Below, piece by piece: positions 12,480 through 25,120 of a DNA stretch of 64,000 nt. Each line of letters starts with the position of its first letter. The stretch's first letter is position 1. The notes below the pieces were generated by a model. That model had not been told where the DNA came from and did no database searches. It worked only from the letters and a program-made list of their open reading frames with translations. Made by a program: the position numbers and the translations under genes. This DNA comes from Channallabes apus (taxonomy: Eukaryota > Chordata > Actinopteri > Siluriformes > Clariidae). The stretch lies in the NCBI GenBank assembly GCA_030522415.1, contig CM060121.1:4495476-4559475 (forward strand), in the 5' to 3' direction.

Positions 12480-14085
12480 TCATGAGAGGCATTATAAGAA
12501 AAGCTTCAGTTTACAGAATTATCAGTGTCCTGCTCTATTAGTGTTAGTTTCGCTTCAGTAAGTGACCCATCAATCTATCGTAGTACAGTACAATGTTTAA
12601 TGTCCTTCATGCAAGTGCCTAACTTCGCATGTGGTCCTATAAGGTTATAACACAGTGCAGAAATTCCAATTCAGAGCAAGAGTAGAGAAAAGAAATGCAT
12701 ATATATATATATGCCAACTTCCCACACACAGCTTGTGCAAGTGATGGGAGCAAGAAGAGTAAAGATTTAGAAAAGAAACAGAAGCTTGCACTACATACAG
12801 TACTACCTTTATCATAGTGAAGTATATAACGTAGTGTTTACACATCATCCAATAACGTATGCATAATGTCTCAATTCACAGAATAGAACAACCCAGGGTG
12901 ACGCCGGTGTCAAAAACCCTTTAAATATTCTATAAAGTTCCTTATTTATCTCTATCCTTAACTTTAACCCATAAAGTCCCCAAGTGACACCTAATGAACA
13001 TCCTGGTGAACATCTGTGTACCCATGGAATCATTTTCAAAATGGTGGTACTGTATGTGTGTGTGTGTGTGCTCTGCGATGGATTGGCACGCTGTCCAGGG
13101 TGTACCCTGCCTCGTGCCCAGAGTCTCCTGGGATAGGCTCCAGGTCCCCGCGACCCTAAATATAGGATAAAGCGGTATAGAAAATGAATGAATGAATGAA
13201 TGAATGAATGAATGTTTTTTGGTTACCGAAAGTAAGTTTCATTCTATTTAACAATTCTGATGATATAATAACATCTCATATTTTATATTATCCTATTCTG
13301 GCTGCATAAACAACTTGATATAACAACAATAACAAAAAAAAAAAAAGAGAGAAATTATCTATGTGACATGTGTCACATAGGGCTTTTAACCCTAAAATTA
13401 AGTCTTGTCTCTTATTAGTTAAGCATCACTCCAAATCTATCAGCTGGAGTGACATGGAGTGATGTAACAGAGTGTGAATATCCTATATTTTTCTCCAAAA
13501 ATCTATTTAATTCACTCACAGTAGTTGGTACTTTTCACAGCTTGCACTTTTGCTTCACGGACCATGTGATACAAAGATGTGATGCGATGGTTTGTTAGGA
13601 TCTGTTGGATTTTGTTCAAAAAGCACAACCATTACGTCATGTTTTTTTTCCCTCTCTAACAATTTCAAAGCTTCTTATAATAAAGTTATGAGCTTATGTT
13701 TTTAAATTTAACATTTTGTTATAAACAACCATGTGTGCCAGACAATCAGCCAAAAGTAATAAACGTCCAGAAATAACATTTATCTCATTTTGCGGTCAAA
13801 CTGTTCGGTTGTTCTTAGAGCATGAAGAACTGGCGTTTGATCATATACTTATGAATGGAGGATTGTAAGTTCAAATCCCAGGGCTGACAGAGATCCATTT
13901 CGCCTAATGATTTATAAAAAGTCAAATAAAAAGAATAACAATAATAGTAAATTTAATAAATAAATACAACTGGAGGGGGTGGAGTTTGTATGATTTCTCT
14001 GTCATTGATTGGTTTTCTCTGAAAGCAGTGGTTTCCTCCCCCAGCCGACAGACACGTGGTGCAGACTCTGCAGTCATCTGTAGTG
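12480..14085. other. No gene seen between SINE copies
   Basis: AT-rich, with a TATATA run at 12,699 and a GACATGTGTCACATAG palindrome near 13,363. No supported frame. Confidence 0.45.
13050..13214 (+). mobile_element. Mermaid-type SINE, 3' part only
   Basis: Starts in a TG run and reads GCGATGGATTGGCACGCTGT through GATAAAGCGGTATAGAAAAT to a GAAT repeat tail. The 5' tRNA-like part is missing. Confidence 0.85.
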
Positions 14086-14099
14086 TATGAATGGGTTAT

Positions 14100-14429
14100 T
14101 CATTCATTCATTCATTCATCTTCTATACCGCTTAATCCTGTGTTCAGGGTCGCGGGGGACCTGGAGCCTATCCCAGGAGACCCCGGGCACTAGGCGGGGT
14201 ACACCCTGGACAGGGTGCCAATCCATCGCAGGGCACACACATACACACACTACGGGCAATTTGAGAACGCCAATTAGCCTAACCTGCATATCTTTGGACT
14301 GTGGGAGGAAACCGGAGTACCCGGAGGAAACCCACCAAGCACGGGGAGAACATGCAAACTCCATGCACACAGAGACGGGAATCGAACCCAGACCCTGGAG
14401 GTGCAAGGCGACAGTGCTAACCACTACGC
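14100..14429 (-). mobile_element. Mermaid-type SINE, full length, minus strand
   Basis: Begins with an ATTC tail and ends at the tRNA-like CAGTGCTAACCACTACGC. An exact 12-bp target duplication TGAATGGGTTAT flanks it (14,088-14,099 and 14,430-14,441), so it is a fairly recent insertion. Confidence 0.93.
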
Positions 14430-14441
14430 TGAATGGGTTAT

Positions 14442-14580
14442 GCATTGTAATAAGTTGGCATCCAATTTGGGAGTACCCTGTCTAATGCCCTAGGTTTGCT
14501 GATGTGATCTCCAGGCTTTCTGAGACCATACACAGAATAAGTAGTATAGGTTGTGGATGGATGGATGGATGGATGGATGG
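14442..14580 (+). mobile_element. Old Mermaid-type 3' fragment
   Basis: TTGGCATCCAATTTGGGAGT to AATAAGTAGTATAGGTTGTG is a diverged SINE 3' end, closing in a GGAT repeat (14,556-14,580). It directly follows the younger copy at 14,100. Confidence 0.6.
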
Positions 14581-14589
14581 TATTCCATA

Positions 14590-16270
14590 TAAGGTATATT
14601 CTTGCCTTAGGTCGAGTTTTTAGAATACATCCCAGACTCATCACAATAGTGACCATAATAACGCATTAACTGAAGATAAATGAATAAATGAATGAGGACA
14701 AATCATGACAAGAAAACCAACCTGAAATGGAAGACTAGGCAACATCTGGCAGTAGGATTAAAAGGCATCCTACTACAATTATACACTAAAGGCAGTGCTA
14801 AGTGGGTGGCTACAGTAAGTGGATGCTCAGTACGACAAAAGAGTGAGACGTAATACTGTTTTTTTTTTTTTGGGGGGGGGGGAATTCAAATCTTTGCATC
14901 ATCCACATGGAGACATCAAAAAACAAACTGCTGATTATGCGGCAAGCTAAGTTTGTCCCCGAGGTTGCTTTGTTAACATGAATCTTAACACTGGTAATGC
15001 AGACGCAGCAGAAAACCAAACGTCTCTGGTCTCAGACACAATTAATAAACGCTTTCTAAAGCCCCCGTTAATTGCGGTCAATGCCCCGTCTTGGTGGGTG
15101 CCACAAGCAAAGTCTGGTGAAACTTATCAGACAAGAGTGTGAAAACGTAAGAAGCAGCACCGTGGTCTGTCTGTCAGGTATCATCAATGCTGCACTTACT
15201 GTAACAGCAGTGTGTAACGACACTGCATGGTTAAGCTCCGCTCCCCTGGGGTGACACTGAGAACATTTTGAAGCTCTAATAAGAGGCTTGAGATGATCTG
15301 GACTGTGATTTATATCGAAAAAAAGAAAAAGAAACGTTTCCAGATACTGTGGGCTAATATGCGAAGTTGAGTGCCAAGAGGTCACATGCTAGCTCGGCTG
15401 CATGCTAATTAGCATGGAGGTTTTACAAAGTACAGAGCAGGAGACTGTGTGCTATCAGTTAGCAGTTTTAAAAACACATTTTTAACAGAATCTGTGTGCG
15501 TGTGTGTGTATGAATATTTCATTCCTTGGCATGTCTCCGCAAGAGCAGCAGATGGCCCGTCTCTTGCCTTGGTAATGTGGACTTGTACATTTAATTAAGC
15601 CGCATCTGGAGTGCTTGAAACTTTCTCGCAGACTCAGCCTTCTCTCTTTGAAAAGTTCTCCTTTATGCATTCATCCCGGTGAACCAGCTCAGTAATTCCA
15701 CAATCAGAAAAGCAAATACCATAATCATACAATCAATAAGCAATAATGCTGTTGGACCTCGCTAAAGGTTATCAGAGTAGGTGAGGCAAGTGGGTTTCTC
15801 TGACCAAGGGGAGGGAGATTTCCGGCTCGTTTACATCTGTCCCCCCCGATGCCGATCGATCTCGGTTTTTATAATATCTCTTCGCACCGTATAGGCTCGT
15901 TCATATCAGGTAAAGTCAACATGTGTGCCAGTAATTGCGCATTATGCTGGAAAGGAATATTGCATGCGTGCTGTGTGTATTACCGGCGCTAAGCACACAA
16001 ATGGGCTGCAATAACAGGGCATGCTGTATGCTTTATCCTGTTTACTAGAGTTCGACTGTGAGCTCAAGGAATTAAAAATATTTCCTGTGGACTTTCCCAC
16101 GTAATCTGTGTGTTACCATGGTTGAAAAGAGCTTATCACTAATTGCTATTGTGTATTCATTTATACCATAGCACTGTTGAGCCCTGGATTACGATTGGTC
16201 CAATGCTGCTTGATTTTCTATAAGAACCACTCTGGCTCACATGGTCTTGTACAGTATGGGAAGATCCTTT
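14590..16270. other. Unique-looking block, possible conserved non-coding DNA
   Basis: No repeat recognised from 14,930 to 16,250 apart from short runs; mid GC, with tracts such as GATGCCGATCGATCTCGG. Conservation cannot be tested here. Confidence 0.35.
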
Positions 16271-16276
16271 ATACAA

Positions 16277-17147
16277 TATAACCCGAATTCCAGAATAATA
16301 GAGACATTTTATACATTTTTCCACTAAATGAGCTCATTTCAAATTTGATGCAAAAAGACTTTGCAAATCTCATCAGCTACTGTGCATAACACAATCAAAA
16401 GTTTTAGAGAAACTGGACAATCTCATGATTGTGTCATTGACATTACTAAATGGGCCCAGGAATACTTCCAGAAACCACTGTCGGTAAACATAATCCACCA
16501 TGCCGTCTGCTGATGCCTAGTGAAGCTCTATAATGCAAAAAGAAAGCCAGATGTAAACCATCGTGTTTTGTGGGCCAAGGCTCATTTAAAATTATTGTTT
16601 CACGGTGGAAAAGTGTTCTATTCGCAGATCCACCATCTCTTATGGCATAAGTGCATATAGTATAGGCATGTTGAAAGGTATATAAAGGGTTTAGGCTAAA
16701 AGTCTATTTCAGGGAAGGCCTTGTGTATTTCAGCACGACAATGCAAAACCACATACAGTACTGCAGCTATTAAACAGCATGGCTTCATAGTGGAAGAGTC
16801 TAGGTGCTGATTTGGCCTGCCTGCTGTCCCATAGAGAACATTTGGTGCATCATTAAATGAAAAATATGTCAAAGACAACCACAAAGTCTTCAGCAGCTGG
16901 AAACCTATATCAGGCAAGAATGGGACCAAACTCCAAAATTGCAGAAACTCATAATCTCAATGTCCAAATGTCTTCAAACCGTTGAGGAGATGCCAAACCA
17001 TGAACCTGTCCCAATTTCGATGCATTGTGCATAAAATTGTCAAATTTCTTTCTTTCTTTAAATCCTTTGCGAATTCTCTGTCTCTATTGTAAATTAAATA
17101 TTGGCTTATGCCAAATATTGGCTGACTTTTCTGGAATTCGAGTTGTA
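16277..17147 (+). mobile_element. Tc1/mariner-type element with 19-bp terminal repeats
   Basis: The left end TATAACCCGAATTCCAGAA is inverted at the right end (TTCTGGAATTCGAGTTGTA), 17 of 19 bases matching. The interior has plus-strand transposase relics around 16,520-16,640 resembling a WAKAHLK / WSD region, with many breaks. Length 871, so internally deleted. Confidence 0.75.
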
Positions 17148-17802
17148 AATGATTACTAAACAAACATAATAATGTTTTCTGTAATAACCATTTATGTAAG
17201 GCGTCTCCAGAACCAGAGTGTTTAATGCAAACCAGGACTTGGGATGAAATTTCTGCTGAATGAAGGCGTCAACAAAATTGCCATTTACAGGAGACTTCAA
17301 GCACAGATGAGATTCTTAACTGCCGTAAAATATCTGAAAGTGCCAACATTTTAAAGAAGGCCGTATGTCCAGGAATGACGATCCTGCCCAAGGTGCTTTG
17401 AATGCACTGCAGTCGTTCCTGTCAACATTCAGCTAGTGGAATGCTAGATCCTTGAAAGTCTTGTCTTCATGAACAAAACGATGCCTGTTTTAAAGACACT
17501 GCAGGGTTTTCTGAATGGAACCTGATGCTGCCTGAAGATCTGAGGATTTGCACAATGAAAAATGGGTTGTTATACTACTTTCCTGATATTAAAGAAATAT
17601 ACTGTATTAATCAATTAAAAGTGTGTGTAAATTGAAATTCAAAGTACTCAATACATTTGCTTTAATGCACTTTCATCATCTGTTACTTGTTTGTTTTTTA
17701 GGCATGGAGCAACACTATGTTGGTTATGATGTGTGATATTGGAGCACCTGCTGAGGCAATAAGCATCAAACAATAAAAAGTCAATTGCTAATTAGTGGGT
17801 AA

Positions 17803-18050
17803 AGTGGCATGGTGGCGTAGAGTTTAGCACTCTGGCTTCGCACCTCCAAGGTCAAGAGTTTGAGTCTGTGTCTTTGCATGTTCTCCCAGTTTCCTCCACG
17901 TCGTTTGGTTTCCTCTCACAGTCTAAAGATATACAGATTAGTCTAATTGCCATTTCTAAACTGCCTGTAGTGTTTGACTGAGGGTGTGCTTAGACCCTGT
18001 GATGGATTGGCACCCTGTCCAAGGTATACCCTGCCTTCCTTTGATTTCTT
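17803..18050 (+). mobile_element. Mermaid-type SINE, diverged
   Basis: GTGGCATGGTGGCGTAGAGT start, CACAGTCTAAAGATATACAG middle, GATGGATTGGCACCCTGTCC end. Truncated at the 3' side. Confidence 0.8.
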
Positions 18051-19058
18051 GGCTCCTTTTTTTTTATACCATCAGAAACGCTAGTTCCACGTTCTTAAAT
18101 TATATTGTTTCAAAAACCTGATTTTGGCAAACTTGAATTCGGATGTTGAAGTTCACCTTTGAGTAGCTTCTACTCACAATTAAAGTTTCTTCTGTACTAT
18201 TGCCATGATGCCTATATGCTGATATGCATGTTCTGGGTCAAAAGAAAGAATTCAAGTCTTTTGAATGAAAACAAAAAACAGAGATTATTCCTACAACGAG
18301 GTACACAGACAAAAAAAAGAGGGGCCCAAGCATCCATACTTGTGGACTCCAAAGACAATATTTACCAAAAAAATATATATAAAAATACAACAGCACACTT
18401 CTTAAAGGTCAGATAAGGTTTATGGTGAGATTTGGTCATGAGGATTGCTAATTTAGAGTATTGCTTTTTGGTAGACCGAACCATTTAAGATACCTTCAAG
18501 CTGTAATGTTGTCCATTTAAATTGTACAGCACAAGATCAAAATATTAACAAATAGTTTTTACCCAAATATATATCAATTAAAATGTAGCATCTGTTTTTT
18601 TAGGAGACTGCTGCAACTTATCAAGCAGAAATTTTTTGAAGTGTCCATATGCCTTTTGTTTTTCAGAAGAAAGCATGAAATCACCCATATGCTTGTCTTA
18701 ATTTTAGGCTTCACTACAAACATTTGATTTGAAAAGACAGAACATAGTAACTGGATTGTAATAGAGAAGGTTTAAAGATGGTGATAGTGTGACAGTAGTG
18801 AAATTTATTTCTGAATTGTCTTTTCACTCACACACACACACACACATACACACACACGGTCCCACTGCCACTCCGCTGCCACATGTACATGTCTTCTATT
18901 GTACGTGTGTACATACCTGTGTGTATTTCACTATTTTGCAGAAAGTGGAAATGTTGACTGAAGAGACGATTAATAACATTCACCTCTAAGACTCACAGCT
19001 TATTTCTGATCCATTGTTCTCAAACTTGGAACCATGGTGCTGAACCCCAGGATGATGA

Positions 19059-19078
19059 GGGTTAGGGTTAGGGTTAGG
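19059..19078 (+). repeat. Interstitial telomere-type repeat
   Basis: GGTTAGGGTTAGGGTTAGG, three TTAGGG units, embedded in otherwise unrepetitive sequence. Confidence 0.85.
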
Positions 19079-20224
19079 AGATACACTGCCAAGGAGGAGA
19101 TACATTGTCCCTCACTGCTCTTTTGCTGGCATCCACCAGGTCCAACAACAAATGCCAAAGGAGCAAGACAGAATATCGGCAGGTGCTCCAGAACCTGGCC
19201 CATTCTGGTGGTACTTTAGCTGCCCAGAGTGGAGCTTGTGAATATTTGACCATCCAATGAATTAAATCATTTCCTTGAACTGTTTGAGCAAGCTGTTTAC
19301 GTGAGGAGCTAGAAACCACAGAAACCTAGTGGATGCTTTGTTTTCCACCACGTTTGCCCTCCTCACTTACCGGCTAAGAACATGCTGATGGGCTCTGACT
19401 TTAAAAGGGCCGTTCTGCAACAGGTTGGCCATTCCTGCCCTTCAGTGAGCACAGCCCAACCTACAACTTTAGTTCACTTGTCGCAGGTGGCTTTCACAAT
19501 TCTGACAACATACTGTAGTTAACATGGTGGTTTTGAAACATTTTGCTGCCAGTGCGAACTGGTTCTAGTGCCACCATATGGTATGCCACCAGGTGATGCC
19601 TCTACAACATCGCTCTTGATTTCTCTTACAAAGCCTCACAGTTATGGAATAGGCTTCTAATTAATGTTCAGGATATACAGTACAGTAGCCCCAGTCTCAC
19701 TGATTACATGTAGCCTCAAGATGAAGCCTTTTGTTTTATAAAACAAATTATATTTTAAAAATTAGATAAAAAGAGTAGATGGAGAGGGTTCACCGGCATG
19801 TTTGGATGTTGTCGCCCCCACTCTCATGGGTTTGGTGGGGTGGCTGACCACTTTACAGTATGTCCAAGGGCGCCCTCAGGTCTGTGTTACTGTACCTTTG
19901 GGCTTCTCCTTGTTAGTTATGCAGTCAGAGTGAATCCCTGCTTCCCAATTGTACATTGTATTTAACCATTATCTTATGATAAATGACTTAATAATCTGTG
20001 TTTCTCTCTCTCTCTCTCACACACACACACACTCCAAACAGTTCTCATGATGCATGCAGTTTACATGCCAACACAGAACAACTGAGAATAGACTAAATTT
20101 TCTGCACTTTGTATTGTTGAAATCTGGAATTAAACTAACATTTTTAACATTTACACAATGTTTGAATGTTTGGAACTGTTTTTTGTGACACAAACTTTAA
20201 GTAAAAAAGCTTTTCACAGCTTTT

Positions 20225-20480
20225 CGACAGAATTGAAGACTGGGCCATTTATGTTTTTTTGGTTGGGACAATTCCAGCGTATCCTGGGCAGAATGGTTGG
20301 AGTTGCGCTACTGTTGTAAGGTGAACCTTCAACCCAATCTTAAGTCTTTGTCTAATCTGGAATGTCTTTTTTTTTTGTTCTAGGATTGGGCTGCTTTTAA
20401 AATGCCATCACCCCTGACCAGTTTAGTGGACCCTGCTGATGAAGAGCATCAACACTACATGATGCGACCACCACCATGCT
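20225..20480 (-). mobile_element. Fragment of a Tc1-like transposase region
   Basis: GTGAACCTTCAACCCAATCT and the later CACCACCATGCTTCACTGAT are hallmark minus-strand Tc1 transposase sequence. No ends found. Confidence 0.55.
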
Positions 20481-20489
20481 TCACTGATA

Positions 20490-20955
20490 GGGTTTTCAGC
20501 GTGGTGAACTGATTTGGGGCCAATTTTGGTTATTTAAAAATCCAAAGAAAATCCAGAGAAGACATTTGAGTTACAGATTGTAGGACGGACTACACATTAT
20601 GGAAAAGGCCAGTGAGTGTAGAAACATATTATGAAAATGTATTAAAGCAATGAAGGTAAACGTACAGTAAGATATGGAAATATATGCAAAAGGAAGTGAA
20701 GAAAAATGAGAAATGTCTGGAGACTGGTTAATAATGAATATAGGGAAAAAGTCACTATGGGTGTGTTCAAGAGGCTCAGTTTTAGACTTAGTGATGAAAC
20801 TAATAACCATGGACAGATTTAAGGTCTTATCACTGTGAAGGAATTAAAATCTGCACCGCGGGTGGAATAAGTAAAAATATTTATATGTATGTATATTAGC
20901 TACATTAAGGTTGGAATGTCATTACTGCAAACATTATAAAACATATATATGGTTA

Positions 20956-21003
<48 letters not shown>

Positions 21004-22210
21004 TAGCAAATATATGTCAATAGGAGCTTTATTCCACATAATAAAATACTGCTAGTTAGAAATAATGAGCAACTTAGATCTTAGTCAATTTTAGAACAAA
21101 TTCAAATGGGATTTATAGACATATAACCCAAAAACTAATGAGTAATGCATAAGTGCTATTCTGGCCAATGAAAAAAGAAAAAAAATTGTGTTGAAATATA
21201 CATCAGAAACAGGACATTTTGAATAAATAACCAGTGGAAGACAAAAAAAAAAAAAAAAACTCGATCCTCAAAAGCCAGAAGACTTCAATGGTGTCTTATG
21301 GAATGGATGATGTTAACGGAGGTGTCTTTTGATTTCTCTCGGCTCCGTGAGACTTGAAGTCTGTCCCCATGTCTGAAAGTCTTAAATTTGAGCCATCGTA
21401 AATCCACAGACGTCACCTTCATTATCATTCGCTCCTTAGGAAAGCAATAAATTATTCATTGTTTTCATAAATAAGCCCTTTTTCATGTTTCAGGAGGGTT
21501 TTATTTAATCATTTATAATTCCATGTACTTGACATGTTGCGTTGCCTTGCGTCTCCTAGGTTTTAATTAGGATCCCCTTCAGCAGCACCTCAAGAGACAG
21601 AGGATTTCCATTTCAAATAAAGATACCATGATTTCCAGTTTTCAAACCGAGCTATATAGAAAACGTCATTGAAAGACAGTGTTATTGTTAATAAACATTA
21701 AGATTATATGGATTTAAAGTCAGTTTGGTGAATATTTAACAGATTTACAAGGAATATAGTTATTTATTCTATTTATTCTATTCTCTCAAAACGTAATGAG
21801 AGTAAAAAAACGACAATTATTTGATGTTCTTAAGGAATCTGTTTGGATGTTAAGACAAAATGCATGCGATGTTGTGTAAACCTTTAAATCTTTAATGTCA
21901 TTCGTTGTTAATATTTGATGCAGCTGCCTCTAGGTTTATCTGAGAAATTGTCACTTGTAGTGAAGCTTCGAGGACTAAATGTTACTTAGCTGAGCTAACA
22001 ATGGCTCTAAGCGATCAATAAAGATAAACACAAAAACATTTTTTTTAATTACTCTATTAGAGGTGGGGAAAAAAAAATCTATTCAGTTTCACATCTTTAT
22101 TATTTCACCGCATTGACTCAAAAATCTATATTTTTTAATTAAATTTTTTATTTATATACACTTCCTGGCTAAAAAAGAATAAAAAAGAATATTAATAAAA
22201 AAAGCACACT
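20490..22210. other. No gene seen; unique block at 21,290-21,640
   Basis: The block after the A run at 21,243 has many TAAT and ATTTA motifs (TTTTAATTAGGATCCCC) and no repeat signature, a look often seen in conserved enhancers. Speculative. Confidence 0.35.
20957..21001. repeat. AT dinucleotide repeat
   Basis: About 22 AT units, ending in TTTTAG. Confidence 0.95.
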
Positions 22211-22214
22211 CTAC

Positions 22215-22345
22215 AATTATACTCAGTGACCATCGCCCTGGAATAGGGTGGATCTGTACTCATCTGACCACATGACCTTTTTCCATTGCTTCATTGTCCA
22301 ATATATTTCCTCCGTAGGACTTTATAGCCTTTTTGTTGATGAGCG
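22215..22345. mobile_element. Probable Tc1-type fragment
   Basis: CATCTGACCACATGACCTTT and the following TTCCATTGCTTCATTGTCC resemble the interior of the same Tc1 family (a minus-strand transposase relic). Short and diverged. Confidence 0.35.
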
Positions 22346-22884
22346 TCACTAACAACTGGTTTTCTTATCGCCACAATACACAATGCATTTGAGAGCACTG
22401 ACTTCTTTTGTCAGAATAATGTTGTAAAGCTTAGAATTCTGACTTTTTTTTTTTTTTCACAGAAATTTAACATCAGAATTCTGAGAAAAAAAAGTCAGAA
22501 TGAAGTCAATAAAGTTTTTGTGCTCTTATTACTACAGCCAAAGGACAGCTATAACATTTTTGGAATTTTTTTCTCCCCCTCAGACTTATTTTAAGTTTAA
22601 TCTCAGACTTTATTACCATAATTCTGCGTGAGAAAAAAAAAAAAGTCAGAAATCAAATTGATTTTTATGGTGACCCTAAACCTCTTCCATATAATTATCA
22701 AAAAAGTTATTACTGCCGTTTGGTTGTAATAATTGGAGCACAAAATCTCCGTCTGCAATGTGGACTGTTGCAATGAGCCTGAAATATTACATGAGCTACA
22801 ATAAATTCATTCATTTACTTCAGAAATTTCTGCTTACTTGGAAAATGCAATCTTTTGTATTTTTGTGGGTGTAATTAAGTTCTG

Positions 22885-23391
22885 TTCTGTATTTCTCTAC
22901 CCATCCCGAGGCATCGGGAGATTTTGCCAGCTTCAGTAGACAAAAGCCGACACTGCGAGGTTCCTGAGGCATCCAGAGAAGGACCAGCTCCAACTGGATT
23001 CAGCTTTATGATGTTTGGAGCTACACATGCTGCTCCTGTGCTTCCAGTGATCCAGACCTCATCTGCCCTCTGCACCTACTGACTCGTCCCTATGCTGAAC
23101 TGGTCTTCATGTCAATTTAAATAATTTCTGTCATATTGAATTTTCACCTGCACAACACACAAGATGTTATATCATTTCTATCTGTTATCACCCAGATGAG
23201 GATGGGTTCCCTGTTGAGTCTGGTTCCTCTCAAGGTTTCTTCCTAATGACATCTCAGGGAGTTTTTCCTTGCCACCGTCGCCGCCACCCTTGGCTTGCTC
23301 ATCAGAGACATTTCATTCATTCATCTCATTATTATTATTATCTACACATTTTTCTCACACATACACACTTCCAATTATTTTCTTTTCTAAA

Positions 23392-23424
<33 letters not shown>

Positions 23425-23562
23425 AATTTATTTTTATTAATTTTTTTTGGTAAATTTTATTTTTTTATTTTTTGGTAAATTTTCTTTCATTTTTGTGAAG
23501 CTGCTTTGAGACAATGACCATTGTTCGAAGCGCTATATAAATAAAATTGAATTGAACTGAAT
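22885..23562 (+). mobile_element. LINE-like 3' end (abundant teleost repeat)
   Basis: Contains GGTTCCTCTCAAGGTTTCTT and ends CGCTATATAAATAAAATTGA followed by an ATTGAACTGAATTT tail, a 3' terminus present in very many fish loci. An ATT microsatellite (23,391-23,423) has expanded inside. The upstream part (22,885-23,150) belongs to the same repeat. Confidence 0.65.
23391..23423. repeat. ATT trinucleotide repeat
   Basis: About eleven ATT units inside the LINE-like 3' end. Confidence 0.9.
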
Positions 23563-23569
23563 TTGTAAT

Positions 23570-25110
23570 CACATTTTTTTCGAAACAAAGCTGTTAAATC
23601 AGGGTCGGCCAAATAGCTGGGAAAAGTCAATTAGCTTACAAATTTTACTAGTAATTATAATGCAATCAAATAATACACAGTACTGTATGACTCATATATG
23701 GCAATAATGTAGCATTTTTTTTCCTCTAAAATTGCTATACCGCTAATTAGATAGTTAGCAGTGAATGCAGGTAATAAACGCACTTCAATAGTGCATAATG
23801 TTTCCTTTTTCAGCAGCACCTTACTGTATATTCCTGAGCTGTTCTCTTATTAAAATACATGTTGCTAGAATTCTGGATGGTACATGATGGTATTAACTTT
23901 GTATGTTTTATGTGTTTATCTGTTTATCAGCAAATTTCTTTTTTTATTTCGATGATTATGCAGCACTGTCCTTCCTTAAACCTCCAAACGAATAAATAAA
24001 TAAATGTTTTCATTTTATTACAATGTTTTTTTTTTTTATTATTTCTATCACTCTGTAATGTCCCAGAGGTCATAGAATTTTATGAAGCCTGTGAAAAGTA
24101 GAATAACTTTTTTTCCGTTTTATTTTTTTATTTCCAGTCTGATGATGAGATGCTTTTCATGACGAACAGGTTGTTTTGAAGGTCGTTTTCTCCTAGAAAT
24201 GAAACACAGCCACATAAAGGCAGAAGTGGGAGCGGAGTCAGTGGCACACCGGCAAAGATGAAATAAAATTAATAAATTGCCACCATCTTCCTAGACACAA
24301 CTAACCATCAGTGAGAGAAAGTGGTGATACATGAGAGCAGTCGCACTGCTGACGAGAGCCTGAGGAACGGCGCTTGTCTGCAGGCTTTGAATTAAAAAAG
24401 CTTCCCCCAGTCACCATGCACAACCCACTCACGCCGATGGCTGAAATCCCTACTCAAGCCTGCAATTATTTCTTCCTGAAGCCTGTTTTTCCTTGGACTT
24501 GACCCACAGGTGCAATCACAGTAAACACTCGTGCTGTCGCTCCCAGGCGAAGTAGATACTCCCGCATGGCAAGAAAGGTAGCAAGGTACTTTTTTTTTTT
24601 TTTTTTTTTATATATATAACTTGGATGTTTCTTGATTTCATCTTGAAAGCTGCAAAGGAAACCTCCGTGCCCCAGACTGCTTTCTCAAAGATGTGATGCA
24701 ATTCCATTGTAAGCCAACGTGGAGTTTCCAAAGGACTATGAGATCAAAATGGAATTTGACCGTCGTTTCAACATTAGAACAAAGGCGTTATGCTGGTATA
24801 ACATTATACTATAAGAATGATTTACATTAAAGGAAATTTCTACCCCAGCTATTGTGTGCTGTGTTGACGTTATACAAGAAATAGGTTCAAGTTTGTTTAC
24901 CCCTGAAACAAACAAGCCGGAGCTTCTTTTCTCTTTTCTTTTTGCATTCAACGTAGCCGAATGCAACACAGCTCCAGTATATGATGCCGTTTTCCACTGC
25001 GTTAAACTCGGATCAGTTTGATCGACCCTTTGGTATATGATCTGTTCAAGGCAGTGTGTACAGATGGTCAGATGAGAGTGATTGACAGATAAAAAAACTA
25101 AAGCATTATG
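23570..25110. other. No gene seen; unique block at 24,160-24,560
   Basis: The mid-GC block is followed by a T run at 24,590. No splice-compatible coding frame found. Confidence 0.4.
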
Positions 25111-25120
25111 TCATGGTTTC

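Larger units (their letters stand above)
17150..20220. other. Intergenic sequence with one SINE and CA/CT repeats
   Basis: Holds the SINE at 17,803, a CA repeat at 18,829-18,858, the telomere-type repeat at 19,059 and a CT/CA repeat at 20,003-20,032. No gene seen. Confidence 0.5.
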
